Shown: one piece after another, positions 52,495 to 62,006 of the stretch
Position numbering within the stretch: the first letter of the stretch is position 1
Layout: each line of letters begins with the position of its first letter
DNA from: Pseudomonas ceruminis
GTDB lineage: Bacteria > Pseudomonadota > Gammaproteobacteria > Pseudomonadales > Pseudomonadaceae
Reading direction: 5' to 3'
DNA: 64,000 nucleotides
Assembly: GCF_021602025.1 (NCBI RefSeq)
Contig: NZ_BQHW01000025.1
Span: forward strand, 43,846 to 107,845
Made by a program: the position numbers and the translations under genes
Notes under the pieces: generated by a model
The model's input: the letters and a program-made list of their open reading frames with translations, nothing else
Database searches by the model: none
What the model was told of the DNA's origin: nothing

Positions 52495-53976
52495 TTATTC
52501 GATGCCGTATTTGTCCATCCAGTTGCTCAGTGTTTGCTGGCTTTTAAGGCCTAGCAGGCTGGCTGCCCGGGTCTTGTTATTGCCGGTAAGCGTCAGTGCC
52601 TTGCGCAGATAATGCCCTGCCACCTCGGCAATTACCTGTTGTAGATCAATACCTTGGGTAACATCCATGGCCAATACATCGGCCTGCGCTTGCGGCAGCT
52701 TGAACAGCGCCTGCTCGATATCGTGGGCAGTAATCAAATCACCCTGACACCAGAGCGCTGCGCGCAACAAGGTGGATTGCAGCTCACGAACGTTGCCACG
52801 CCAGGGATGCTGAAGGATAAGATTTTTTGCTTCTGCGGAAATTTTCTTATCACCGAGACTGGTGTCCTGGCTGGCAATGCCTGCCAGCAGCGCTTCGGAC
52901 AGCAACAGCAGATCCCCTTCGCGCTCTCTAAGCGGCGGCAGGTGCAGTACGCCCACAGCGATGCGATAGAACAGGTCTTCACGGAAGCGCCCCTGGGCGA
53001 CTTCCTGCATCAGGTTGCGATGAGTGGCGGTGATCAGCCGCACATCGACCTTGAGTTCCTGGCTGGAGCCTACCGGGGTGAAGGTGCCTTCCTGCAGTAC
53101 ACGCAGCAGTCGCACCTGTACATCCGGCGTCAGCTCACCGAACTCATCGAGAAACAGCGTGCCGCCGTGAGCCTGCTGGAACACCCCAGGCCGATCGGCA
53201 ATCGCGCCAGTGAATGCGCCCTTCTTGTGGCCAAACAGGGTGGAGTCGATCAGCTCCGGCACGATGGCACCGCAGTTCACCGCAACAAAGGGCGCTGCAG
53301 AACGCGAGCCGGCGTTGTGAATGGCGCGGGCAAACAACTCTTTGCCGGTGCCGGTTTCACCGTAGATCAGCACCGGCACCTGCTTCGCCGCGAGTATTTG
53401 CGCCTGCGCCTTGAGCACCAGCATGCGCTCGCTCTGCGTCACGATGCTGTCGAAGGCTGCATCCACAGGGGCATCCAGCCCGGCGAGCTGAACCAGCTTG
53501 TCGGTGCTGATGGCATTGGCCGCTGGTACATACTCAGCCGCGATTTCAAACGGCACCTCAACCTGCTGCACGCCTTGCTCAAGTGAAGACTGGTAGAAAG
53601 TCGCCGGGTATCGCGTTTTGCCCAGCAGAATCCACACCGCTTGCATGGCCGGCGTGCCGGGGCTGAGCAGAATGGAGAGCTGGTTTGCGGGAGTATTGAG
53701 GCGCTTTAAATGCTGACTGGCGGCCTGGTAGATCTCCCCGAAATGAACGGGGGAAGACAAGGTCACGTAATGCGCGGTGACGGGTACATCGACCTGCTGG
53801 CGGAGCCAGGCTAGGTAGGGTTCGACGCGCTCGGCGGGGTATGAACAAAGCAGCTCGACTTTATCAACAGCCACAGTATTCAGGGTCGCCAGAATCGGGC
53901 CAGCCTCAGCACCTGCAACTGCCTTTAGATCATTCCCGCCAACCCAACTGGCCAATACGCGTTGCTTGTTTACCAC
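52495..53976 (-). CDS. RtcR-like sigma-54-dependent activator with CARF-like sensor domain
   Basis: The roughly 493-aa protein has an N-terminal domain of about 170 residues (VLASWVGGNDLKAV, LLCSYPAERV, ILLSPGTPAMQAVWILLG) resembling the CARF sensor of RtcR. Next comes a complete AAA+ sigma-54 activator domain: Walker A (IYGETGTGKELFARAI), the GAFTGA loop (KKGAFTGAIADRPG) and Walker B (GGTLFLDEFGELTPDV). A C-terminal Fis-like helix-turn-helix ends it (NNKTRAASLLGLKSQQTLSNWM). GTG 53976 is preferred because the domain begins at once after it; ATG 54009 has no Shine-Dalgarno. It probably drives the sigma-54 promoter just before hsdR in response to a nucleotide or RNA-end signal. Confidence 0.82.
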   Translation of the reverse strand: MVNKQRVLASWVGGNDLKAVAGAEAGPILATLNTVAVDKVELLCSYPAERVEPYLAWLRQQVDVPVTAHYVTLSSPVHFGEIYQAASQHLKRLNTPANQLSILLSPGTPAMQAVWILLGKTRYPATFYQSSLEQGVQQVEVPFEIAAEYVPAANAISTDKLVQLAGLDAPVDAAFDSIVTQSERMLVLKAQAQILAAKQVPVLIYGETGTGKELFARAIHNAGSRSAAPFVAVNCGAIVPELIDSTLFGHKKGAFTGAIADRPGVFQQAHGGTLFLDEFGELTPDVQVRLLRVLQEGTFTPVGSSQELKVDVRLITATHRNLMQEVAQGRFREDLFYRIAVGVLHLPPLREREGDLLLLSEALLAGIASQDTSLGDKKISAEAKNLILQHPWRGNVRELQSTLLRAALWCQGDLITAHDIEQALFKLPQAQADVLAMDVTQGIDLQQVIAEVAGHYLRKALTLTGNNKTRAASLLGLKSQQTLSNWMDKYGIE

Positions 53977-54174
53977 TGTCCCTGTTCTCCCGGCCTCCCT
54001 CTTGCCCATCAGCGGGCAGGAGAAAATGTGCTGTGGTTCGCGTCCGAATAGTAAACCAATCCTTCAATCCGGGTCTTTAACTGCCTGACTGGATGTTCAA
54101 GTTGAGCTGTAGCAACAGCACTGCTTTTGCTCCCAGCAAATATTGGTATGAGCTGCTGCCGGGGTAGAACGATG

Positions 54175-54194
54175 AAGGGGCCTTTCGGCCCCTT
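54175..54194 (-). terminator. Hairpin terminator after the 54201-54485 gene
   Basis: AAGGGGCC-TTTC-GGCCCCTT is an 8-bp stem with a 4-nt loop, 6 nt beyond the stop of the small gene on the minus strand. No long T run follows on that strand. It would end transcripts of the integrase group before the sigma-54 activator gene. Confidence 0.55.
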
Positions 54195-54200
54195 GTGAAC

Positions 54201-54485
54201 TTAGTTAGCCAACAGGCTTTCAAGCTTCTCGATCAGGTAATCCAGCGGGCTACGCCCCTCCAGGCGTTTTTCGAAAACCTCGTTGCGGTGATAGGCGACC
54301 CAGGTTTCGAGGGCATGCCGGTTATCCTTCTCGTAACCAGAGCCCAGGATGCAAACAAGCTCAGTGCCATGGGGGTTCTCGAGGTAGTGACTCATGGCTG
54401 AAGCCAGATGCTTGAGGTACTTATGCTCGCGAGCCTCCATTGATGGATGCAGAGGGGTCACGTTGTCACGTTTGATCAGTTTCAT
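54201..54485 (-). CDS. Hypothetical 94-aa protein
   Basis: The protein begins MKLIKRDNVTPLHPSMEAREHKYL and ends IEKLESLLAN. It is mostly helical and charged, with no signal peptide or membrane segment. I do not recognise a family. It lies 11 nt after the integrase stop on the same strand and before a terminator, so it is probably cotranscribed with the integrase and may be an accessory factor of the mobile element. Confidence 0.6.
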   Translation of the reverse strand: MKLIKRDNVTPLHPSMEAREHKYLKHLASAMSHYLENPHGTELVCILGSGYEKDNRHALETWVAYHRNEVFEKRLEGRSPLDYLIEKLESLLAN

Positions 54486-54496
54486 GGTGGAACTCC

Positions 54497-55657
54497 TCAG
54501 GCCTTGAGATTGGCTTTGATTAGGTTGTCGAAGGCACTGCCATCACGCCGCGTCAGGTTGGGCACATAGCGCGAATAGACACGGAACAGCATCTCGGTGG
54601 TGGTGTGTCCCATCTGCCGGGCGATCCACTCCGGGTTTTCACCAGCCGCCAGCCAGAGGGTCGCGGCTGTATGGCGGGATTGGTAAGGACGCCGCCTGCG
54701 CAAACCCAGGTGTCGCAGCAGCGGGTACCAAACCCGGTCGTTGATGTTGCGGTATGCGTGCGGCGTACCTTCGCGGGTGCAGAAGACGAACTGGCCGCTG
54801 CCGGTTTTCTCCCGCTGGCCGAGGAGCGCCTGGTAAACCGGCTCGGACATATCGATCTCACGCTGTGAGCCGTCGTTCTTGGTGTAGTCGAGCTTGCCGC
54901 CCACCCAGGTTTCACGGATCAGAATCTGCCGCCGCTGAAAGTCGACATACTTCCATTGCAGACCATCAACTTCGGCCGTCCGCATGCCTGTGAAAAAGCG
55001 CACGGTGTAGTAGTTGCGGAAGTCCTCACGCACTGTGCTGAGGATCTGCAGCACCTCATCCAAGGTGAAGGGTTCCACGTCTGTCTTGGGGACTTTCAGT
55101 GATTTGATGTTGAGATATGGCGAGGTAAACTCGAAGCGGTCAGCTGCCTCACTAAGGATCATGCGCAATGGCGTCATGATGTGGTTGATTCGCGTCGCTG
55201 TCAGACTCTGACCTTTCTGCCCGGGGACTTTGCCGAGTGCCGAGCGGAATGACAGAAGTTCTGCTTTGGTGATGGCGCTGACCTCTTTTTTGCCGAACTC
55301 AGGCAGCAAATGCTTATCAAGGGTAAGGCGCACGGTTTTGGCGTGCGTATCACGCCACTCGACCCTCATCTCCTCAAACCACAATTCGGCAAAATCCTTG
55401 AACAGTGGTGTTTTCAGCGATGCACAGCCAGCCTGCAGCCGACTGATCTCTTGCACTTTGCTGCTTTGAGGGAAGTAGGTGGCGTAGTCGAAGCAGCCGA
55501 GGGTGATTTCCGCCTCTATGCGCTCAAGGATCTTCTCCAGCTTTTTCCGGTTAGCAGGCGTATCAGGCAACGTGGTCTGCTCGCGGCAGCGCTGATCCAG
55601 GTAGGTGAAGTCAAAGAACAACTTTTCGTTGTCGGCACGGGCACGAATCTTACCCAT
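54497..55657 (-). CDS. Phage-type tyrosine integrase (DUF3596 arm-binding)
   Basis: The 386-aa protein from MGKIRARADNEKLFF has an N-terminal arm-binding domain (DUF3596 type, FFDFTYLDQRCREQTTLPDT), a core-binding domain and a catalytic domain. Catalytic residues visible are the first arginine (FFTGMRTAEVDGLQW), the second arginine and histidine in PYQSRHTAATLWLA, and the late histidine and tyrosine in ARQMGHTTTEMLFRVYSRYV. It cuts and rejoins DNA at attachment sites. The start overlaps the end of the small excisionase-like gene, so the longer frame to 55762 is rejected. Its own attachment site is not known; a tRNA gene is a frequent target. Confidence 0.88.
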   Translation of the reverse strand: MGKIRARADNEKLFFDFTYLDQRCREQTTLPDTPANRKKLEKILERIEAEITLGCFDYATYFPQSSKVQEISRLQAGCASLKTPLFKDFAELWFEEMRVEWRDTHAKTVRLTLDKHLLPEFGKKEVSAITKAELLSFRSALGKVPGQKGQSLTATRINHIMTPLRMILSEAADRFEFTSPYLNIKSLKVPKTDVEPFTLDEVLQILSTVREDFRNYYTVRFFTGMRTAEVDGLQWKYVDFQRRQILIRETWVGGKLDYTKNDGSQREIDMSEPVYQALLGQREKTGSGQFVFCTREGTPHAYRNINDRVWYPLLRHLGLRRRRPYQSRHTAATLWLAAGENPEWIARQMGHTTTEMLFRVYSRYVPNLTRRDGSAFDNLIKANLKA

Positions 55658-55883
55658 GGCAGATGCCTCCACCAGCCATCGGAACCAGCCCAGAAGCCCG
55701 CGAGAATTTCTGCATATCTTCTTCGACGGCTTCCCAGATGAAAAGGATCTTGCGGCCGCCAAAGGGGCGGAAGTAGTGAATCCCTTCCAGCAGGACTGAA
55801 TCTTTCAAACGATTACGGATGGTGCGCGCGTCGTACTTCATGCGCGTGGCCAGTTCCTCGGTAGTCAGGTATGTGTGAGACAT
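55650..55883 (-). CDS. Excisionase-like winged helix protein
   Basis: The 77-aa protein MSHTYLTTEELATRMKYDART has an N-terminal helix-turn-helix of the MerR/Xis (HTH_17) type, with a later aromatic segment (GIHYFRPFGGRKILFIWEAVE). Such small proteins bend DNA at attachment sites to promote excision. The gene overlaps the integrase start (8 nt) and is divergent from a Cro-like regulator gene, the arrangement of a phage-type recombination switch. Confidence 0.72.
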   Translation of the reverse strand: MSHTYLTTEELATRMKYDARTIRNRLKDSVLLEGIHYFRPFGGRKILFIWEAVEEDMQKFSRASGLVPMAGGGICHG

Positions 55884-55946
55884 GGTTATGCCCTCTCTGC
55901 TAAATTGAACGGCAGCGGATTCTTATGAGCTTGTGAGTACTCATAA

Positions 55947-55963
55947 TGATCTCCTACAGATCA
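55947..55963. promoter_or_regulatory. Operator copy 1 of the integrase/Cro-like switch
   Basis: TGATCT-CCTAC-AGATCA is a 17-bp dyad with 6-bp perfect arms in the 147-nt gap between the divergent excisionase and Cro-like genes. A second copy with the same arms starts 52 bp further on, about five helical turns. Confidence 0.7.
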
Positions 55964-55998
55964 ATATAACGCTCATTTTGAGCTTTGCAAGGGCAAAA

Positions 55999-56015
55999 TG
56001 ATCTTCTGCAGATCA
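55999..56015. promoter_or_regulatory. Operator copy 2 of the integrase/Cro-like switch
   Basis: TGATCT-TCTGC-AGATCA repeats the arms of the site at 55947. It lies 15 bp before the Cro-like gene ATG and would overlap its promoter, so bound repressor would block transcription. The Cro-like protein encoded next to it is the likely binder. Confidence 0.7.
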
Positions 56016-56030
56016 TTTTTGGAGATTTAG

Positions 56031-56243
56031 ATGGTCAAGTGCCATTTGTCTCGCTTACTGGGCGAGCGGAAACTGAAGATCAGTGACGTGGTCAGGGACA
56101 CGGGGATCAACCGCGGAACCCTCACGCGGCTCTATCACGAGACCGCGCAGAGGGTGGAGCTCAAGGACCTGGAAATAATCTGCCAGTACCTGAACTGCCA
56201 GGTGGGAGATTTGCTGGAATTGCAGGATGATCCGGAGGGCTGA
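56031..56243 (+). CDS. Cro/XRE-like small regulator
   Basis: The 70-aa protein is a bare helix-turn-helix: HLSRLLGERKLKISDVVRDTGINRGTL, then TRLYHETAQRVELKDLEIICQYLNCQVGDLLEL. This is the HTH_26 type of phage-like repressors. GGAG lies 7 nt before ATG. It is the only plus-strand gene of this end and is divergent from the excisionase-integrase pair, with two 17-bp operators between them. It probably keeps the integrase off. Confidence 0.85.
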   Translation: MVKCHLSRLLGERKLKISDVVRDTGINRGTLTRLYHETAQRVELKDLEIICQYLNCQVGDLLELQDDPEG

Positions 56244-56261
56244 ATGCCCTCCGGGACTTGG

Positions 56262-59200
56262 TCAGGCACGGAAATGCCAGTCGATGGAGGCCATCAGCAT
56301 CAGGTAGCGCAAGGCGGCGCCGGAGTGATGGTTCTGCCTTGCCTCACCCTTCAGCTCAAGCTTCGCCCTTATACCCAAATGTAGATTCGCTACATCGTTA
56401 CTCTCCGGCGCGTGCTGACTGAACGACCGGCGAGTGCTCCCGAGTTGCTGACGCCAGTAGGACTTGGTCGTCTTCGGCTTGTTAGCGTCGTAGACGATCA
56501 GCTCGATAGATCGAGCCGGAATACCTATAGCACTCAGCAGCCACAGATAGTCCTGAGCATGTTCCTCATCCCGATCGCGCTGGAATCGCAACGTGGTATC
56601 CGTCTTCCAGCAACGTTCAACAAAATCATCAATCACTCGCTGGGCGCGTTCGCTATCTGGGCCCTCGAGCAGTTCGTATAGGAGCTGAGCGTACTCGGCC
56701 ACGGCCTCCCGGCCCCCATGTTTGGGAGGTGAAGGCAACAGCGATAGATACGACGAACCTTCTGAATGCAGAGTAGGTTGCAATCTATGTTTAGGCCTTT
56801 GGCTACTTGTGCCAGGACGCTGCTGCATGTCGCGGATATAGCGTGCCCGCTCCAACATTAGCGCACGCTCCTCAGCAGCAAACTCGACCCAGTCGAGGTT
56901 GATCTCCCGACCTGTCTGTTCGGCATATGAGGCATAGGCCAGCATCGACTCGATCGTTTGAATTCGCCCGATCGCCCAGTGATTTTCAATTTTCTTCGTT
57001 TGTATTTGCACGGCAGCTTGCCGAGCCCGCTTCTTGGCTTTGAGCTGCTTGGTCCGGCCAATTATCTTCAACAGGTGCTCAGCATCTGAGGTCCCAGCCA
57101 TCAAGGGAAGGCTCACTCGAGCAATCGAGGCGACGTTATGTGCACTGAACTGCCAAGCTTTGGGGTTCCACTGCCAGGCTAGTGCCAGGACCTGTGGCAG
57201 GCAGTGAACATAGTGCAGCAATGTGGTCTTGGGGCTGCCATGACCAAGCAGGGCACTGACAATATGAACAATGCGCCGTGTGGGCCCGCCATTAAGGAGT
57301 ACCAGCTCACTACGCAACCTACCAAGATCCTGCAGCCACCGGCTGGTTTGCGGTAAATCACCGAAAATAAGGCTTGGCGACGCATCAGTGATCAATCCCG
57401 TCAGCTTGAGCATCAACCAGGTAGCGCATGAGTGGCGTAGATGGTGGTAATGAATTAGCTGCGATCCCGTTACCGATCGCATGCAAGCATGCAAAGCCGG
57501 CAGCAGCGTGCTTTCGCTTATCCATTGTGTTTTCAGCTCCGGGATACAGAACAGAAACTCCGAAAAATGCGCCTCGCTTTCCTCAATCTGACGTTGCTGA
57601 TACCAGCTCATCATTAACGTAAGTTCGTCAGGCTCCAGCAGCATTCGAAGCGGCAGCCTCCTGACCGAGTTCTGGGTTTTCAGGCCACGCTGTGCGTGGG
57701 GACGCACGAGCAGGTCAACGGACAAATCCAGTTCTGCCAGCGTTAGCTTGCGCATGTTTGGGTGACTTTGATGAATGCGCTTGCTGGCATCTGCTGCTAG
57801 CTGAGGCAGATGGATATCGCATAGCCGCAGCTTTAGAGCTTCGTTGCGTCGCAGACCAAGTCGGAATCCAAGAACTAGAAACAGTTTGGCAGCAGTCACT
57901 AGGCGCGGCGTTCGCAACTCCAGTCCACAGATATCCAAGGCGCGCAAAACCGCCTGATATTGATCTTCGGAGAGGATACGTGCATCCACGCTTACAACGT
58001 CCTGACCGATACCCAGCACGGCATATGGACTAATCGGAGGATAGTGGTAGCGACGCTCTAGGAACGTATGAAATTCATAAATCCCCTTGGCCAAAACCCG
58101 ACGCTTGCCATCCGTGGGCTGGGCCTCGAGTAGACCTTCGTAGACGCTTTCCAATGCATCTGGCTCCAGCCTGAAAACCGTCAGACCATCCAGCTGCGTC
58201 AGAGCACCCCCAAGCAGCCGAACATAGCGGGCTACCGTTGACCGTCCTATAACGTGGCCATACAGCGAGCCCCCAGACAGCATGTAGCCCGCCCACTCCT
58301 TCACTAGGATTTCATGCTCCCCGGCATGCTGGCCCGACTGGATAGGTAGGTCGGCACGAATCTGCTGGCATAGCTCCATTAGCCAGCCAGGCGCGTCCTC
58401 CTTCTCCTGTACCTCAGTCGCACCTCCGGTGCTGCCTCCATACGCATCAGCCGGGTCCTCCAGTCCGATTAGCCCAAACAGCTCGCCCCATGCCGAGGGG
58501 CGCAGAGACTGGGAAACAAACTTCTGCCGGCAGGCAAAATTGACCATTATCTGAGGCAGGCGTAACTGCATCTGTAGGCGCAGTAAATCCAGTAGCCCAG
58601 TCAAACTGCTTGGAAGATCGCTACCAGATACCCCAACTGACGTTAAAAACGCCCGGACGCATCGGATCTTGCCGCCCTTACGCTGCAGCTGCTCCTTCAG
58701 CGCCAGGAGGTCATCCGCGCACCGAAACATCAGAGCGAGCGTGGCCGGATCCGGAAACCATTGTCGGCACTCAGCCTCTGCCTTGCCACGAATGGGTAAC
58801 GGCAGCCTGATCTCAGGCAAGCCCGCAAGCCAGTCGATCTGCTTCGGGGACACCGAAACGAGAGCATTCAGTTGCGCGACTTCCATCAGGCCAGCGCCAT
58901 ACGAGGCACTCATCAAGAATAGGCCGACGCGCTCTGTAGGAATCAGGGAGTCGAGCTCCCGTCTGAATCCATCCTGCATGGCCTGGAGCAACTGACGACT
59001 GAGACGTAATCGCTCAGCGGGATACAGATCCGGATTGATCGGGTTTGCTGGCCGTTCAACAGCAATAGCCAGACGCGCCAGCGGAAACCCCGGGAGCTGG
59101 CTACGCACCCGCCGAGTAATGCTGCGCAGCATGTTGCGCAGCGTGTGGTCAGTACCTAGATGGGCCTCCAATTCGCGCACATGCTCAACCGTAACTTCTC

Positions 59201-59360
59201 GAATGGCACGCGTACCCAGTAACCACTGGCCCAGCGGCACTCCGCAACTCCCGGCGATCAGCCTCAGGCGCTCACGCATTTCTCTTTTCCAGTCCGGCTC
59301 ATGAGGAGCGGCGGACCACAGATACTCGATCTGCTGGTCATTCAGGCGTGACATATTCAT
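56262..59360 (-). CDS. Very large tyrosine recombinase (second of a coupled pair)
   Basis: The 1032-aa protein has, in its C-terminal half, a full tyrosine recombinase site: arginine in LGFRLGLRRNEALKLRL, H-x-x-R in YHHLRHSCATWL, histidine in SALLGHGSPKTTLLHYVH, and the tyrosine in that last segment. About 500 residues precede it, against 100-150 in ordinary integrases. ATG 59360 overlaps the stop of the upstream recombinase gene as ATGA, which fixes the start; the frame to 59459 lies inside that gene. With its partner it forms the core of a second mobile module. The family is not one I can name. Confidence 0.8.
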   Translation of the reverse strand: MNMSRLNDQQIEYLWSAAPHEPDWKREMRERLRLIAGSCGVPLGQWLLGTRAIREVTVEHVRELEAHLGTDHTLRNMLRSITRRVRSQLPGFPLARLAIAVERPANPINPDLYPAERLRLSRQLLQAMQDGFRRELDSLIPTERVGLFLMSASYGAGLMEVAQLNALVSVSPKQIDWLAGLPEIRLPLPIRGKAEAECRQWFPDPATLALMFRCADDLLALKEQLQRKGGKIRCVRAFLTSVGVSGSDLPSSLTGLLDLLRLQMQLRLPQIMVNFACRQKFVSQSLRPSAWGELFGLIGLEDPADAYGGSTGGATEVQEKEDAPGWLMELCQQIRADLPIQSGQHAGEHEILVKEWAGYMLSGGSLYGHVIGRSTVARYVRLLGGALTQLDGLTVFRLEPDALESVYEGLLEAQPTDGKRRVLAKGIYEFHTFLERRYHYPPISPYAVLGIGQDVVSVDARILSEDQYQAVLRALDICGLELRTPRLVTAAKLFLVLGFRLGLRRNEALKLRLCDIHLPQLAADASKRIHQSHPNMRKLTLAELDLSVDLLVRPHAQRGLKTQNSVRRLPLRMLLEPDELTLMMSWYQQRQIEESEAHFSEFLFCIPELKTQWISESTLLPALHACMRSVTGSQLIHYHHLRHSCATWLMLKLTGLITDASPSLIFGDLPQTSRWLQDLGRLRSELVLLNGGPTRRIVHIVSALLGHGSPKTTLLHYVHCLPQVLALAWQWNPKAWQFSAHNVASIARVSLPLMAGTSDAEHLLKIIGRTKQLKAKKRARQAAVQIQTKKIENHWAIGRIQTIESMLAYASYAEQTGREINLDWVEFAAEERALMLERARYIRDMQQRPGTSSQRPKHRLQPTLHSEGSSYLSLLPSPPKHGGREAVAEYAQLLYELLEGPDSERAQRVIDDFVERCWKTDTTLRFQRDRDEEHAQDYLWLLSAIGIPARSIELIVYDANKPKTTKSYWRQQLGSTRRSFSQHAPESNDVANLHLGIRAKLELKGEARQNHHSGAALRYLMLMASIDWHFRA

Positions 59361-61807
59361 CGCATCACACCCCACCGGCTCCCCTGTACGTACCAGCCCA
59401 GTGATTTCAACAGCCGCGTAATCCAACTGCTCATTTCTTCGGCATAGGCTGCGGGGCAAAACGAGGAATAGTGATCTTGCGGCTCTTCTCCGCGCAGCCA
59501 GTGGCCCATGAATGCGGCTAGCGCCTCTGCAGGGCAGCCACGCTCGAACAGTTCTGTGCGGATAAACTTCCGGTAGGCGTTAATGCGGTGCGGGATATAG
59601 CCAGCCACTTGCTCCATATGTAGGTACAGGGTGGCGGGCCTGATCTCTATGCGGCGGACTCCGCTCTCACTGTGCGAGAGGAGGAAGCCGCGGGACCATC
59701 GCTCGTCACCCTCCACGGTGGCAGAGAGAAGGGTTTTCGAGATCGCCGCGCAATGTGCGAAGTAGTGGGCCAATTGCCGTTGCAGCATTTCAGGCACGCA
59801 GACCAGCCGGCTCATGTGCCGATCGCCGCTGTCCTTATCAGCTATAGCGCCCATCCTCAGCAGCGGATCGAATTCGTCAACGAACCGCAGCGGGTTGCGG
59901 ATAGCCCGGCAACCTGTGGATAGCATGAACATTTGCACAACCCACAGCGTGTACGCGTTATGCCAAGCAATTTGGCCATCTAGAGTAGAGGGCGGCCTCT
60001 TACGCAGTATGCTCGCCAAGGCGCTCACATTCGCTGAAATCGTCTCGGGCAACAGGCAGTGCGTCGCACCTACGCTACCGTCATGATCACTCTCATCCAG
60101 CTCTGGCAATTCGTACGCCAGCCCAGCACAGGCATAGACCTGTTGTAGAACCCGCCCTAGGGACGCACTGTAAATGCGTCGTAAATGGCTGACCCTAGGC
60201 TGCAGGTAATACTGCGGCGTTTGCGCAGATGGCACTCGAACGCCAGACAACATCCCAGCGATGGCTATGTCGTGAGTATCCGCGACAAGTCGGTGGAACA
60301 AATAATTCCTTACCTTTCCTAGGGTATACCTAGGGTCGCCTTTACCCAGAATCGAGAGAACCCTTCTGGCCTCTGTGACCAGCGCTTCGGTCTGATGTGT
60401 AAAAACACGATTGGATGCTCGAGGAAAATGTCGTAGTAGCGCTTCGATCAATGCAGAGCTGCCGGCCAGATCGGGCAGTAGCAGGCGAGTCTGTGAGGAT
60501 CGGATTCCGGCTGAGGCCTGCCAACGCTCATCTCCTGCCAGCTCCGGACGTCGAACACCTACGCTGAACTGCCCGGGCGCCCCTCTCACCAAGGCCACTC
60601 CGTCGGAGCAGTCCATCTCCCGATCCACCACTATCAACTGAACGACATGGATTGGAGGTTGTCCGAGCCACAGACTGAGGTGCAGCATCAGGATGGCCTC
60701 CATCCGTAGCTGAGCCTGCACGCAGTCTTGGTTGCTATTCAGTTTTTGCCGACATGCTATGAATAGATCGCTGGCACCGAACAGCAGATCTCTCAACTCC
60801 GCAAGCGTGAATTGGGCATAAGTAAACGGCAACTGCTGCCGGCTCCGTACAATGTGATTCTCGATTCCCTGCTGGCTTAGCAGGTCAGCAACGAACGGTC
60901 GCTCAATACCGTCATCGTCCAGTAGCCAGATCTCAGCAGCAGGACTCAATTCATCTGGAGCCAGCCCATCGACATCCTCATCAATCGTTGGTGATTTGGT
61001 GAGAATCTGATAGTGGCCCGGCAACTGATCCGGATCATCTGGATCACCCAGGACAAACCCACGGTGGTCCTCAGCAATGAAATGCGTTAGCTCCGGAGTA
61101 TCCGATTTTCCTCGTCTGCCGCGGCTGCCACCCCCGTTCGACCTCGTCTGCGGCACCTCTCCCTGGCTGTAACGGACCAATCGGGTAATTGAAGCGAATC
61201 GATCCGCATTTTCCGACCTGGAGTCGGGTGCTGAGAAACCTCGGCATGCCGCCACGAAACTGGCCGTGGTACCCCAAACCCTCAGTTCTGAGGGAATGAT
61301 CAGATGGCGCGTTTCGCACAACCACCTCAGATCTAGGAACGCGGCATAGCGCTGGGCAGACAGTTGAAGCTGACTAGATGTCTGCGTTGCCGCTATCAAT
61401 TGAGCAATCAGGCGGTCGTAGTCTGGTGCATTCTCTGTGTCTCGTGGCGCATGCCACAGCGCGGCGTACGGGAACCCATACGTTTTCACACCCCGGCTCA
61501 GCACAGGGTTTCGAGTAGGCGGGGGCATCCCCAACCAGAAGCGGCTACCCAAACGCTCCGAGATGTGGGGCTGACTGCTCAGCGAGACGATCCACTGGGA
61601 TGCCTCTCGCCATACGAGCGGATCACAGTTTCCTATTTTGATAGGGGAACCAAGCTCGGATACGCGCAATGCGCGTAGCAGCCCTGCCACCATCCGTGGC
61701 AAGTCGATTAGGTCAGGGTGTGCACAAATAACATCGAGGATTTGCCCGATTACCTGGCCGGATTGGCCCTGCTCTGAGGCTAGAGAAATTAGCGCTTGTC
61801 GGTTCAT
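59357..61807 (-). CDS. Large tyrosine-recombinase-like protein (first of a coupled pair)
   Basis: The 816-aa protein shows a recombinase-like C-terminus: STGCRAIRNPLRFVDEF (first arginine), PHRINAYRKFIRTELFERG (histidine and arginines in the position of H-x-x-R), and AFMGHWLRGEEPQDHYSSFCP (late histidine and tyrosine). The catalytic set is less standard than in its partner. The N-terminal 400 residues are not recognised. Translation is coupled to the next gene by ATGA. The two proteins may act together as a heteromeric recombinase. Confidence 0.72.
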   Translation of the reverse strand: MNRQALISLASEQGQSGQVIGQILDVICAHPDLIDLPRMVAGLLRALRVSELGSPIKIGNCDPLVWREASQWIVSLSSQPHISERLGSRFWLGMPPPTRNPVLSRGVKTYGFPYAALWHAPRDTENAPDYDRLIAQLIAATQTSSQLQLSAQRYAAFLDLRWLCETRHLIIPSELRVWGTTASFVAACRGFSAPDSRSENADRFASITRLVRYSQGEVPQTRSNGGGSRGRRGKSDTPELTHFIAEDHRGFVLGDPDDPDQLPGHYQILTKSPTIDEDVDGLAPDELSPAAEIWLLDDDGIERPFVADLLSQQGIENHIVRSRQQLPFTYAQFTLAELRDLLFGASDLFIACRQKLNSNQDCVQAQLRMEAILMLHLSLWLGQPPIHVVQLIVVDREMDCSDGVALVRGAPGQFSVGVRRPELAGDERWQASAGIRSSQTRLLLPDLAGSSALIEALLRHFPRASNRVFTHQTEALVTEARRVLSILGKGDPRYTLGKVRNYLFHRLVADTHDIAIAGMLSGVRVPSAQTPQYYLQPRVSHLRRIYSASLGRVLQQVYACAGLAYELPELDESDHDGSVGATHCLLPETISANVSALASILRKRPPSTLDGQIAWHNAYTLWVVQMFMLSTGCRAIRNPLRFVDEFDPLLRMGAIADKDSGDRHMSRLVCVPEMLQRQLAHYFAHCAAISKTLLSATVEGDERWSRGFLLSHSESGVRRIEIRPATLYLHMEQVAGYIPHRINAYRKFIRTELFERGCPAEALAAFMGHWLRGEEPQDHYSSFCPAAYAEEMSSWITRLLKSLGWYVQGSRWGVMR

Positions 61808-62006
61808 GTGGTTGTCGCTCTACAAAGGGTTCACCTTCATAGTGGGAGCGCCAAACCCCTCATTCGGACATGAGCACGGACCGAGATTTTTCATTACCGG
61901 TTCCGCGCAGACGCAGAAGCTCCCATGTCCTTAGGAAATGACGGGTAGCGAGCAGATTTTTGATCAATCCATGCTGCGAAAAAATTGTTCAGCCATATGA
62001 TATTTC

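Noticed and set aside
54497-56243. Complete prophage
   Set aside because: Integrase, excisionase-like and Cro-like genes are present, but no replication, capsid, terminase, tail or lysis genes occur in the window.
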